A stretch of DNA of 64,000 nt from Nitratireductor thuwali (lineage in GTDB: Bacteria > Pseudomonadota > Alphaproteobacteria > Rhizobiales > Rhizobiaceae), in the NCBI RefSeq assembly GCF_036621415.1, contig NZ_CP030941.1, forward strand, positions 3,408,001-3,472,000, given 5' to 3'. The notes beneath the pieces were generated by a model. It was not told where the DNA came from, did no database searches, and worked only from the letters and a program-made list of their open reading frames with translations. This document shows positions 1 through 7,752 of the stretch, one piece after another. Position numbers and translations under genes: made by a program. How positions within the stretch are numbered: position 1 is the first letter of the stretch; every line of letters begins with the position of its first letter.

Positions 1-1
1 T

Positions 2-205
2 GGCGACGCCGACCTTTATCCGCGCTTCGGCCCCACCATGCAGTGGGATACGGCCGCGGGCGACGCCATCCTGCGCGCCGCCGGCGGCCGAACGCTCAAC
101 CTCGACGGCAGCCCGCTCACCTACGGGCCGAAGGGCGCCGACGGCATCGAAGCCTTTGCGAGTTCGTTCTTTGTCGCCGAGGGGGCGGGAAGCCGGCCCG
201 ACTGA
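2..205 (+). CDS. cysQ: CysQ-like 3'(2'),5'-bisphosphate nucleotidase, C-terminal part
   Basis: This is the last 67 residues of a gene that begins before the window. It carries the inositol-monophosphatase-superfamily motif WDTAAGDAI, in which the Asp binds a catalytic metal, preceded by YPRFGPTMQ, an arrangement typical of CysQ. CysQ removes the 3'-phosphate from PAP and PAPS, by-products of sulfate assimilation and sulfotransfer. The visible part ends with a normal tail and a TGA stop. An inositol monophosphatase proper is the alternative, but the DADLYPRFGPT context fits CysQ better. Confidence 0.75.
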   Translation, partial: GDADLYPRFGPTMQWDTAAGDAILRAAGGRTLNLDGSPLTYGPKGADGIEAFASSFFVAEGAGSRPD

Positions 206-240
206 AAGGGCCATCGCTGGAATCTGGCCTTTTCAGGTGA

Positions 241-600
241 TCAGGCGGCCGCGCTCACATCGAACTCGAAATGGATGGTGTCATAGGGGAATTCGACTCC
301 CCTTTGGGTGCGGTCGATAACGCCTGTATTGACGAGCAAAGTCACATCCCGGTGCACGGCCTGCACATCGCGCTTGACCCGGCGCGCGACTTCCCGGATC
401 GACAAGGGCCCCTGCCCAGCCAGCGTCTTGACTATCGCGAGGCGGGAGGGTGCCAAGACCTTGTGCATGTCCTCATAGCTGGCAAAATTCAGCGTGGAGG
501 TGACCTCGGCGGCCTTGCCCGCGAGGGCGCGTTCTCCAGCCTCGACAAAACGAGCTTTGACATCGGCCATGGTACTCAGGCGCACGGTCAGCGTGTTCAT
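241..600 (-). CDS. HTH antitoxin of TumA/HVO_A0114 type
   Basis: This 119-residue protein has a winged-helix-like core at about residues 50-105, including LSIREVARRVKRD and VHRDVTLLVNTGVI, and resembles the HVO_A0114-type DNA-binding proteins paired with TumE-family toxins. Its ATG overlaps the TGA that would end the upstream toxin frame (ATGA at 597-600), the translational coupling usual for such pairs. It probably neutralises the toxin and represses the shared promoter at 882-926. The family assignment rests on domain appearance and gene pairing. The antitoxin is intact although the toxin is not. Confidence 0.7.
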   Translation of the reverse strand: MNTLTVRLSTMADVKARFVEAGERALAGKAAEVTSTLNFASYEDMHKVLAPSRLAIVKTLAGQGPLSIREVARRVKRDVQAVHRDVTLLVNTGVIDRTQRGVEFPYDTIHFEFDVSAAA

Positions 601-879
601 TGGAGTATCCTTTCCATGTCGGCGTGGAAGGCGTCAAATAGGGCCTCCAAGCGAGGTAAATTCGATAGGTTCCTCGCAATTCCCCAGGTGCCGGTGATCG
701 CCCTTGCCGCGCTCGTTGTCGTAGCGCAGGACACATTCGTTGTTGATCACCAGCGCCAGCCTGTATTTGAACGGATGTTCGCTACCGGGGGCCGGGGCGG
801 GCAGGAGCCACAAGACGACCTCGAAGAAGGCTGTGTCATTGATCACGGTCCGCGATTTCTCAATCAGCTCAGCCTTCAT
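597..879 (-). pseudogene. TumE-family (DUF6516) toxin gene with 3' frameshift
   Basis: The gene opens with 81 in-frame codons containing the family hallmark YDNERGKGDHRHLG and then meets a TGA at 634-636. Removing one T (minus strand) from the run at 649-650 restores TSLEALFDAFHADMERILQ followed by a stop at 597-599 that overlaps the antitoxin ATG. The restored product would be about 93 residues. The simplest reading is a single-base insertion that cuts off the last helix, leaving a truncated and probably inactive toxin. A sequencing error is the alternative. The conserved core and the ATGA junction suggest recent damage. Confidence 0.65.
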
Positions 880-881
880 GC

Positions 882-926
882 TGTTATTACTAACAACACT
901 CAGTCGGCGTTGTCAATGATAACAAC
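882..926 (-). promoter_or_regulatory. Promoter and twin operators of the TumE/TumA-like locus
   Basis: On the minus strand TTGACA (911-916) and TTAGTA (888-893) are 17 bp apart and sit just upstream of the toxin ATG. An inverted repeat at 882-898 (TGTTATTA-c-TAACAACA, one mismatch) covers the -10. A second at 909-926 (GTTGT...ACAAC) covers the -35. Both contain TTGTTA-like half-sites, which suggests autorepression by the downstream HTH antitoxin. The leader would be only a few bases long. Confidence 0.6.
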
Positions 927-956
927 GCTTGCTGGCACCTTGAAAGAAACGGACGC

Positions 957-1886
957 TCAGCGCCCGCCGAGTTCGTCGCGGCGCGGCGGGTTGGCGCCGG
1001 CGCGCGATACGGTGACGGCGGCGACGCGGGTCGCGAAGGACAGCGCCTCGCGCACGGCCCGCCCGTCGAGCGCGGCAAGGTGATCCTTGGTCAGCCTGCC
1101 GGCCTCGTCGAGCCAGGCGAGGATGGCGGCATTGAAGGAATCGCCGGCGCCGACCGTATCCACCACATCGACCTTCAAGGCAGGCTCGAACACCGAGCCG
1201 CCGTTCCAGAAGCCGTGCGCGCCTTCGCCGCCCCTTGTGACGATCACCAGCTTTGCGCCATGGGACAGATATGCCCGCGCGGCTGCTTCCGCCCCGTCGA
1301 ACCCGCCCAGCCAGGTCAGATCCTCCTCGGAAATCTTGACGATGTCCGCCAGGCCCATCATGCGCCGCATCCGGCTCCGGTGGGCTTCCCCGTCGGCGAT
1401 GAAGGCGGGGCGGATATTGGGGTCGAGCATCGTGACGCGGCTGGTGGCCGCCCGCTCCATCATCGTCTCATAGGTGCTCCCGCAAGGCTCGCTCACCAGG
1501 CTGATGCCGCCGAAGAGCAGGGCCGGCACGTCGTCGCCCAGCGCCGGCAGGTCGGCGGGCGTGAGCATGCGCCCGGCGGAGTTCTCGTCGTAGAAATGAT
1601 AGCTTGCCTGCCCGCCGGACAGGCTGACGAAGGCGAGCGTGGTGGGCCGGTCGCTGATCCGTGCGGGGGAAATGTCGACCCCGCTCTCCTCAAGGCTCCG
1701 GCAGAGCTGCCGGCCGAACAGATCGCGCGAAAGGCCAGAGAAGAAGCCGGTGGGAACGCCGAGCCGGGCAAGGGCGATGGCGGTGTTGAAGACCGAGCCG
1801 CCGGGATAGGGCACGAAGCCGGTTTCGCCGCCCTCCGTCTTTCGCGGCAACATGTCGATCAGCGCTTCTCCGCAACACAGGATCAT
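957..1886 (-). CDS. frcK: PfkB-family fructokinase
   Basis: This 309-residue ribokinase-family enzyme likely phosphorylates the fructose brought in by FrcBCA. The N-terminal glycine-rich segment (YPGGSVFNTAIALARLG) and the C-terminal signature DTVGAGDSFNAAI, containing the anion hole and the catalytic Asp, are both intact. The ATG at 1886 has an AAAGGAAG Shine-Dalgarno sequence seven bases upstream. It lies 28 bp after frcR on the same strand, so the two form a leftward operon divergent from frcBCA. In rhizobial frc loci the kinase gene is often in the transport operon; here it travels with the regulator. Exact hexose specificity is inferred from the neighbours. Confidence 0.85.
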   Translation of the reverse strand: MILCCGEALIDMLPRKTEGGETGFVPYPGGSVFNTAIALARLGVPTGFFSGLSRDLFGRQLCRSLEESGVDISPARISDRPTTLAFVSLSGGQASYHFYDENSAGRMLTPADLPALGDDVPALLFGGISLVSEPCGSTYETMMERAATSRVTMLDPNIRPAFIADGEAHRSRMRRMMGLADIVKISEEDLTWLGGFDGAEAAARAYLSHGAKLVIVTRGGEGAHGFWNGGSVFEPALKVDVVDTVGAGDSFNAAILAWLDEAGRLTKDHLAALDGRAVREALSFATRVAAVTVSRAGANPPRRDELGGR

Positions 1887-1914
1887 GCGGCTTCCTTTCA
1901 AAACAAGAGCGGTG

Positions 1915-3156
1915 TCAGAGCGAATGTGCGGGACTTGACGGCGCCCCCACCAGGAAGCGCTCGGCCAGAGGCAGGCTGGCGCCGCCCAGCGCGCGCGCAT
2001 GCTTGCCGACCGTTCCCTCCCGCACATCGGGAAGGCTGAGCCCCTCGGAGTCCTTGGTCTGCAGGAACCGCCTCGTGCGGCGGACGATCTCCGAGCGCAC
2101 GGAAAGAGGCATCCAGCCCTCGATGATGGATTCTTCGAAGTCGATTACCGCGGCCGCCGCGATGATCGCGTCGGCCAGCCCTTCGGCAGCGCCCTCGATC
2201 CAGCGTTCCAGGTCCTCGCCGAGATCGCCCCAATCGTCGGGCGCGGTCCACAGATGCTGGGCTTCGCGTCCGCGGGCGACCAGCGCCTTCTCGAGCACGC
2301 TTATCGAAGCGACGTCGATGAGCTGCCGGGTCCTGCCGCCGGGGCCGGGCACCGGCATCGACCCCAGCGCGCCGGCATTGCCGGTGCGGCCGCCGAACAG
2401 GCGTCCCCCGAGCGCGATCCCGCCGCCGACGAACGCGCCGATGTAGAAATAGATGAAGTCGCATTGCTTGAGCGGCGTGCCGAACACCAGCTCGGCGCCG
2501 CATGCCGAGGTCGCGTCGTTCTGCAGATAGACGGGGAAGGGGCATCGGGCGGAGAGTTCACGGCGCATGTCGATCTCGCGCCAGCCGTCCATGGCGCCTG
2601 CCGGAGCGCCCGCCGCATCGGCCCAGTTCCACAATTCGAAGGGCATCGCGACGCCGAGGCCTCCGATGCGGTCCCACACGGCGCGGTCCTCGGCCTGGCG
2701 AAGCTGCGCGATGTCGTCCATCACGAAAGCGATGGTCTCTTCGGGCGTCGGCCAGGCATAGGAGTGCTGGCGCATCCGCCGGATCGTGCCGCGAAAATCG
2801 ATCAGCACGAGCTCGGAACTGCGCCGGCCGATCTTGAGGCCGAAGAAATAGGCGCCGTCGGGGTTAAGGCTCATCGGGATCGACGGCTGGCCGACCTTGC
2901 CGCGCTGCGGGCTGCCGCGAATCAGCAGCGCGTCGGCCTCCAGGCCGCGCATGATCACCGACACCGTCTGCGCCGACAGGCCGGTCATGCGGGCGATCTC
3001 GGTCTTGGCCATGCTTCCGTGCTGACGCAGCAGGGACATCACCAGGCGCTCGTTGAAGTCGCGCATGCCGCTCTGGTTCGTCCCCAGATTCTGCCGCCCC
3101 GGATTCTGCCGGGGGGAACCTGGACTATCGCCGTTCCGTGTCGAGCCGCCTTCCAC
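1915..3156 (-). CDS. frcR: ROK-family transcriptional repressor of the fructose locus
   Basis: This protein of about 413 residues has an N-terminal MarR-like winged helix (AKTEIARMTGLSAQTVSVIMRGL) and a C-terminal ROK sugar-kinase fold. The usual zinc motif CxCGxxGCxE is absent: the corresponding stretch reads GNAGALGSMPVPGPGG, so the sugar domain probably acts as a sensor only. I chose the GTG at 3156 because GGAGGAG lies eight bases upstream; a TTG at 3198 would add 14 residues and an ATG at 3066 would drop 30. Its likely target is the palindrome at 3313-3353 between frcR and frcB. Confidence 0.82.
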   Translation of the reverse strand: MEGGSTRNGDSPGSPRQNPGRQNLGTNQSGMRDFNERLVMSLLRQHGSMAKTEIARMTGLSAQTVSVIMRGLEADALLIRGSPQRGKVGQPSIPMSLNPDGAYFFGLKIGRRSSELVLIDFRGTIRRMRQHSYAWPTPEETIAFVMDDIAQLRQAEDRAVWDRIGGLGVAMPFELWNWADAAGAPAGAMDGWREIDMRRELSARCPFPVYLQNDATSACGAELVFGTPLKQCDFIYFYIGAFVGGGIALGGRLFGGRTGNAGALGSMPVPGPGGRTRQLIDVASISVLEKALVARGREAQHLWTAPDDWGDLGEDLERWIEGAAEGLADAIIAAAAVIDFEESIIEGWMPLSVRSEIVRRTRRFLQTKDSEGLSLPDVREGTVGKHARALGGASLPLAERFLVGAPSSPAHSL

Positions 3157-3312
3157 GCCCTCATCTCCTCCAGAGCCTTTCCGATTCTGATCGATCAAAA
3201 TCGCGGCTCAACTCGTTTATGGTCGGGTTTCCGAACCGTATGGGTCTGCCGGCTTGTCCTGGAAGCCCTCCCGTGCCGCCTCCCGCATGAAGAATGCCCT
3301 TTGCAAAAGGGG

Positions 3313-3353
3313 CCTGTCAATAAATAAATAAGAGTGATTTATCTATTGACAGG
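3313..3353. promoter_or_regulatory. Symmetrical divergent frc operator/promoter
   Basis: Perfect 10-bp arms CCTGTCAATA (3313-3322) and TATTGACAGG (3344-3353) flank 21 AT-rich bases. Each arm contains TTGACA pointing outward, at 3346-3351 on the plus strand and 3320-3315 on the minus strand, so the palindrome supplies a -35 hexamer to both frcB and frcR/frcK. A weak rightward -10 candidate (TTTGTT) is at 3370-3375. One repressor dimer or tetramer here could close both promoters. Confidence 0.65.
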
Positions 3354-3453
3354 CGTTCCCGCTTTTTGTTTTGTTGAATGACGCTGACGGGCTGGCCGTA
3401 TGGCGTGTTGGTGCGCCTGCGGGCGTCATCGAGATTTTTCGGGAGGATTTACC

Positions 3454-4503
3454 GTGAACAAACATTCGTTGCTCAAGACCACCGCACTCAAGACAGCCGC
3501 ACTGGCGATCGCCGGCGCAGGCTTTCTCGGGCTGGCGCAGCCGGCATCCGCGCAGGAGGTCGGCGCATGCCTCATCACCAAGACCGACATCAATCCCTTC
3601 TTCGTCAAGATGAAGGAGGGCGCGCGCGCCAAGGCTGAAGAACTCGGCGTCAACCTGTCCACCTATGCGGGCAAGGTCGACGGCGACCACGAGACCCAGG
3701 TGCAGGCCATCGAAACCTGCATCGCCTCCGGCGCCAAGGGCATTCTGATAACGGCTTCCGACACCAAGGCCATCGTTCCCGTCGTCAAGAAGGCGCGGGA
3801 TGCGGGGCTGCTGGTCATCGCGCTCGACACGCCGCTCGAGCCCATCGATGCCGCCGACGCGACCTTCGCCACGGACAATTTCAAGGCCGGCGAGCTGATC
3901 GGCGAGTGGGCGGCCAAGACGCTCGGCGAGGAAGCGGCCAACGCCAAGATCGCCATGCTCGACCTGACGCCGAGCCAGCCGTCGGTCGACGTGCTGCGCG
4001 ACCAGGGCTTCATGACCGGCTTCGGCATCGACACGAAGGATCCGAACGTGATCGGCGACGAGGACGATCCGCGCATCGTCGGCCACGACATCACCAACGG
4101 CAACGAGGAGGGCGGCCGCAAGGCGATGGAGAACCTTCTCCAGCGCGATCCCGACATCAACGTCGTCTACACGATCAACGAACCCGCCGCCGCCGGCGCC
4201 TATGAAGCGCTTTCTTCATTCGGCAAGACCGAAGGCGTTCTGGTTGTTTCGATCGACGGCGGCTGCCCCGGCGTGCAGAACGTGAAGGAAGGCGTCATCG
4301 GCGCGACGGCGCAGCAATATCCGCTGCTGATGGCGTCGCTTGGGGTCGAGGCCATCGCCAAGTTCGCGGAAACCGGCGAGGTGCCGGAGCCGAGCCCGGG
4401 TCTCGACTTCTTCAACACCGGCGTGACGCTGGTCACCGACCAGCCGGTGGAAGGGCTGGAGTCGATCGGCACCGACGAGGGCCTCGAGCGCTGCTGGGGC
4501 TGA
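3454..4503 (+). CDS. frcB: Fructose ABC transporter periplasmic binding protein
   Basis: This 349-residue CUT2-family sugar-binding protein is exported by a signal peptide (hydrophobic core at residues 15-28, likely cleavage after PASA near residue 33). The mature start [22 protein letters not shown] and the segments [25 protein letters not shown] and [16 protein letters not shown] are those of rhizobial FrcB. The GTG start is chosen because GGGAGG lies eight bases upstream; the in-frame ATG at 3400 has no ribosome-binding site and would bury the signal peptide. It is the first gene of frcBCA, behind the operator at 3313-3353, and delivers fructose to FrcC. Confidence 0.9.
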   Translation: MNKHSLLKTTALKTAALAIAGAGFLGLAQPASAQEVGACLITKTDINPFFVKMKEGARAKAEELGVNLSTYAGKVDGDHETQVQAIETCIASGAKGILITASDTKAIVPVVKKARDAGLLVIALDTPLEPIDAADATFATDNFKAGELIGEWAAKTLGEEAANAKIAMLDLTPSQPSVDVLRDQGFMTGFGIDTKDPNVIGDEDDPRIVGHDITNGNEEGGRKAMENLLQRDPDINVVYTINEPAAAGAYEALSSFGKTEGVLVVSIDGGCPGVQNVKEGVIGATAQQYPLLMASLGVEAIAKFAETGEVPEPSPGLDFFNTGVTLVTDQPVEGLESIGTDEGLERCWG

Positions 4504-4530
4504 GGCAGGCCGACCTGTCATCGAAACGCT

Positions 4531-4557
4531 CGCGGGACGGCACCTTGTCGTCCCGCG
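4531..4557 (+). other. Intercistronic hairpin downstream of frcB
   Basis: CGCGGGACG (4531-4539) and CGTCCCGCG (4549-4557) form a 9-bp perfect stem with a 9-base loop, without a following T run. It lies in the 218-bp gap between frcB and frcC. Such hairpins commonly protect the binding-protein message and lower downstream expression, giving excess binding protein over permease. Confidence 0.55.
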
Positions 4558-4721
4558 GCCTTGCTCCCTGGGACCTGCTCCCTTGGGATCGGCGGCAGGC
4601 AAAATAGATTCGATCTCCGGCGGGATTCACGCGTAGAATTCGTTGTGGCACCGGTGGCGGCTTCCCGCCGCCCGGCTGACCCACCGGCGCGAGCGCCGGC
4701 GGAATGACGGGAGGAATGATG

Positions 4722-5801
4722 ATGAGCGATGCGGATGCGGCGCGCCGCAAGCAGGACTTCGAGGACGGCCTGGGCGGCAGCGACGCGCAAGTGGCCGCCT
4801 TCGAGGGCCATGAGAGGAACTTCGTCGACCGCCTGCAGCATTTCCTGCACGCCAACCCGACGATGGTGCCGGTCATCGTGCTGGTGCTGAGCGTCGCCGC
4901 CTTCGGCGTGATTGCCGGCGGCAATTTCTTCAGCGCGTTCAACCTGTCGCTGATCATGCAGCAGGTGTCGATCATCGGCATTCTTGCCGCGGCCCAGAGC
5001 CTCGTCATCCTGACCGCCGGCATCGACCTTTCGGTCGGCGCGAACATGGTGCTGGTCTCGGTCATCATGGGCAATCTCGCGGTCAATATGGGCGTGCCAG
5101 CGCCCTTGGCGATAGGCATCGGCTTTTGCTGCGGGGCGCTGGCCGGCATGCTCAACGGCTTCTTCGTCACGCGCGTGAAGCTGCCGCCATTCATCGTGAC
5201 GCTCGGCACCTGGAACATCTTCTTCGCCCTCAATCTGTGGCTTTCCGGCGCCCAGTCGATCCGCAGCCAGGACATCGACGCCGCCGCGCCGCTGCTCAAA
5301 TTCTTCGGCGAAAGCATCCGCATCGGCGGTGCGCAGTTCACGTTCGGCTCCATCTTGATGGTGATGATCTTCGCCGTGCTCTGGTACGTGCTCAACCGCA
5401 CGGCCTGGGGCAGGCATGTCTACGCGGTGGGCGACGACAAGGAAGCGGCCGAGCTTGCCGGCATCCGCACCGACCGCACGCTCGTGCAGGTCTATGCGGT
5501 GGCCGGCCTCGTCTGCGCCATCGGCGCCTGGGCGGCCATCGGCCGCGTCGGCTCGGTCTCCCCGCAAAGCTTCCAGGAAGCGAACCTGCAGTCCATCACC
5601 GCCGTGGTGATCGGCGGCATATCGCTGTTCGGCGGGCGCGGCTCGATCATCGGGCCGCTGGTCGGCGCGCTGATCGTCGGCGTGTTCAATTCGGGACTGC
5701 GGCTCGCCGGCGTCGACGTGCTCTGGCAGGTCTTCGCCATTGGCTGGCTGACGATCATCGCCGTTGCGATGGATCAATGGATCAGAAAGGTGTCGGCATG
5801 A
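4722..5801 (+). CDS. frcC: Fructose ABC transporter permease
   Basis: This integral inner-membrane permease of about 359 residues is of the BPD_transp_2/CUT2 type (RbsC-like). A hydrophilic N-terminus of about 45 residues is followed by eight or more membrane spans. Family segments include LTAGIDLSVGANMVL, RTAWGRHVYAVGDDKEAAELAGI and ITAVVIGGISLFGGRGS. Four clustered ATGs occur; the one at 4722 has GGGAGG seven bases upstream and is preferred over 4704, 4716 and 4719. Its TGA overlaps the ATG of frcA (ATGA). It should form a homodimeric channel for fructose with FrcA and FrcB. Confidence 0.9.
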   Translation: MSDADAARRKQDFEDGLGGSDAQVAAFEGHERNFVDRLQHFLHANPTMVPVIVLVLSVAAFGVIAGGNFFSAFNLSLIMQQVSIIGILAAAQSLVILTAGIDLSVGANMVLVSVIMGNLAVNMGVPAPLAIGIGFCCGALAGMLNGFFVTRVKLPPFIVTLGTWNIFFALNLWLSGAQSIRSQDIDAAAPLLKFFGESIRIGGAQFTFGSILMVMIFAVLWYVLNRTAWGRHVYAVGDDKEAAELAGIRTDRTLVQVYAVAGLVCAIGAWAAIGRVGSVSPQSFQEANLQSITAVVIGGISLFGGRGSIIGPLVGALIVGVFNSGLRLAGVDVLWQVFAIGWLTIIAVAMDQWIRKVSA

Positions 5802-6595
5802 CCAACCTTCAACCCGTGGCCCAACCCGTGCTCACCGGCCGCGGCCTGGTCAAACGCTATGGCCGGGTCGTCGCCCTCGACAATGCCAATTTCGATCTTT
5901 ATCCCGGCGAAGTGCTGGCGGTGATCGGCGACAACGGCGCCGGCAAGACCACCCTCATCAAGGCGATTTCGGGCGCGATCCGTCCCGACGAGGGCGAAAT
6001 CAGGCTGGACGGCAAGCCGGTCAGCTTCCGCTCGCCGCTGGAGGCCCGCGAACACGGCATCGAGACCGTCTACCAGACGCTCGCCCTTTCGCCGGCTCTG
6101 TCCATCGCCGACAACATGTTCCTGGGCCGCGAACTGCGCAAGCCCGGATTCATGGGGCGCTGGTTCCGGGCGCTGGACCGCGAGGCGATGGAACGGCAGG
6201 CGCGCGAGAAGCTCAGCGATCTCGGCCTCATGACCATCCAGAATATCGGCCAGGCGGTGGAAACGCTGTCGGGCGGCCAGCGGCAGGGCGTGGCGGTGGC
6301 CCGCGCCGCCGCCTTCGGCTCTAAGGTCATCGTCATGGACGAGCCGACCGCGGCGCTCGGCGTGAAGGAATCGCGCCGCGTGCTGGAACTGATCCAGGAC
6401 GTGAAGGCGCGCGGCATGCCGATCGTGCTCATCTCGCACAACATGCCCCATGTGTTCGAGGTGGCCGACCGCATCCATGTCCACAGGCTCGGCCGCAGGC
6501 TCTGCGTGATCGACCCGAAGGACTACACGATGTCGGACGCGGTGGCCTTCATGACGGGAGCCAAGGAGCCGCCTGCCGAGGCCATGGCGGCGTAA
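5798..6595 (+). CDS. frcA: Fructose ABC transporter ATP-binding protein, single domain
   Basis: This 265-residue cytoplasmic ATPase energises FrcC. Walker A (GDNGAGKTT, near residue 45), the signature LSGGQRQGVAVARA, Walker B (VIVMDEPTAAL) and the switch His (LISHNM) are all present. It has only one nucleotide-binding domain, so two copies must dimerise. That differs from GguA in the next locus, which fuses two. The start is coupled to frcC by a four-base overlap. The end is 47 bp from the convergent LysR gene, with no obvious terminator hairpin. Confidence 0.9.
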   Translation: MTNLQPVAQPVLTGRGLVKRYGRVVALDNANFDLYPGEVLAVIGDNGAGKTTLIKAISGAIRPDEGEIRLDGKPVSFRSPLEAREHGIETVYQTLALSPALSIADNMFLGRELRKPGFMGRWFRALDREAMERQAREKLSDLGLMTIQNIGQAVETLSGGQRQGVAVARAAAFGSKVIVMDEPTAALGVKESRRVLELIQDVKARGMPIVLISHNMPHVFEVADRIHVHRLGRRLCVIDPKDYTMSDAVAFMTGAKEPPAEAMAA

Positions 6596-6642
6596 TTCTG
6601 CAGTCGCGGTTTTCAGTCCGGGATCATCTGGATGGCCGCTCG

Positions 6643-7587
6643 TCAACTCTCCGCGCCGCCGCGCGCCAGCTCCGTCGTGACCAGCGCGTGAAGCCGGGCG
6701 GCGAGCGGCGACAGCGCCCGGCTCTTCAGCGACAGAAGATGGTACGGCGTGACGACGATCGGCGTGTCCACGGGCAGGCGCGCCAGCCCGAGGCCGCCAT
6801 TGTTGCCGCCGAGCAGTTCGGCGACCTCGCGGGAGAGCGGGGCGATGGCGTCGGAGGTCACCAGCAGCGCGATCATCGCCAGGAGCGAGGTGGTGTTGAT
6901 GATGTTCTGCGGCAGCGGCGCCGCAGCTTCCATGAAGGCCGTTTCGACGGCTGCCCGCAGGGGCGTGCCGAGCGTCTGCATCACCCATTCATAGTGGCTC
7001 AACGCATGGAGGGACAAGGACGGGACGGCCGCCAGCGGGTGGTCTTTGCGCACGAGCAGTTCGACGACCTCGCCGCGTCCGCGCGCGATGGTGAAATGGC
7101 GGGGATCGTAGGGGCGGGGAATGCGGCCGAGGACGAAATCGAAATTGCCCGCTGACAATTCCCGTATCAGCGCATCGCTGGGGGCGACGTCGATATGCAC
7201 GTCGGCATGGGGCGAGCCCGCCTTGAGCTTCTGGATGGCCGGCATCACATAGCCGACCGCCGCGCCGGTGACGGCGCCGACCCTCACCCGGCCGCCCTTG
7301 CCGAGCTTGAACTCGTCGATCTCCTGCATGGTGTCGCGCACCTGGCTCAAGAGCGTGTCGGCGTGGCGCGCGATGAGCTGGCCGAGATCGGTCAGCTCCA
7401 TTCCCTTTGCGTGCCGCTCGAAGAGCTTGGCGCCGACGATCGCCTCGATCTGGGTCATCATCCGCGACGCCGCCGGCTGCGTCATGCCAAGCATGGAAGC
7501 GGCGATGCTAAGCTGGCCGTGTTCGGCGACCGCCGCGATGAGGCGGAAATGGGTGAGCTTGAGCCTGGCGGTGGCGTCGATGAGCAT
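6643..7587 (-). CDS. gbpR: LysR-family regulator of the chvE-ggu locus (GbpR-like)
   Basis: This 314-residue LTTR has its winged HTH at about residues 10-68 (SIAASMLGMTQPAASRMMTQIE), then an inducer-binding domain of periplasmic-binding fold. It is transcribed divergently from chvE, as GbpR is in Agrobacterium, where it controls chvE in response to L-arabinose, D-galactose and related sugars. Putative binding sites lie between the two genes at 7602-7649. The assignment rests on family and synteny; residue-level specificity cannot be read. Confidence 0.75.
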   Translation of the reverse strand: MLIDATARLKLTHFRLIAAVAEHGQLSIAASMLGMTQPAASRMMTQIEAIVGAKLFERHAKGMELTDLGQLIARHADTLLSQVRDTMQEIDEFKLGKGGRVRVGAVTGAAVGYVMPAIQKLKAGSPHADVHIDVAPSDALIRELSAGNFDFVLGRIPRPYDPRHFTIARGRGEVVELLVRKDHPLAAVPSLSLHALSHYEWVMQTLGTPLRAAVETAFMEAAAPLPQNIINTTSLLAMIALLVTSDAIAPLSREVAELLGGNNGGLGLARLPVDTPIVVTPYHLLSLKSRALSPLAARLHALVTTELARGGAES

Positions 7588-7601
7588 CCGGGCTGATTAT
7601 A

Positions 7602-7649
7602 CCAATATTGGCATGCAGTTAAGCGAAAAATGAATTTGATTGGTATGCA
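7602..7649. promoter_or_regulatory. Candidate LysR binding sites between gbpR and chvE
   Basis: CCAATATTGG (7602-7611) is a perfect palindrome containing the T-N11-A style symmetry expected of LTTR boxes. The overlapping motif ATTGGCATGCA (7607-7617) is repeated as ATTGGTATGCA (7639-7649), exactly 32 bp or about three helical turns downstream. This fits an LTTR tetramer with a recognition and an activation site. chvE begins about 100 bp further on. Confidence 0.5.
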
Positions 7650-7752
7650 CCACCTCCCTAGTCTCAATGACGGATCGGGGAGATCCGTTCACTCAAGAGA
7701 CTTTGCCTGACCGCGGCCGAAGAACCGTGCTGGAGGGCTTGGGAGGAAAGCA

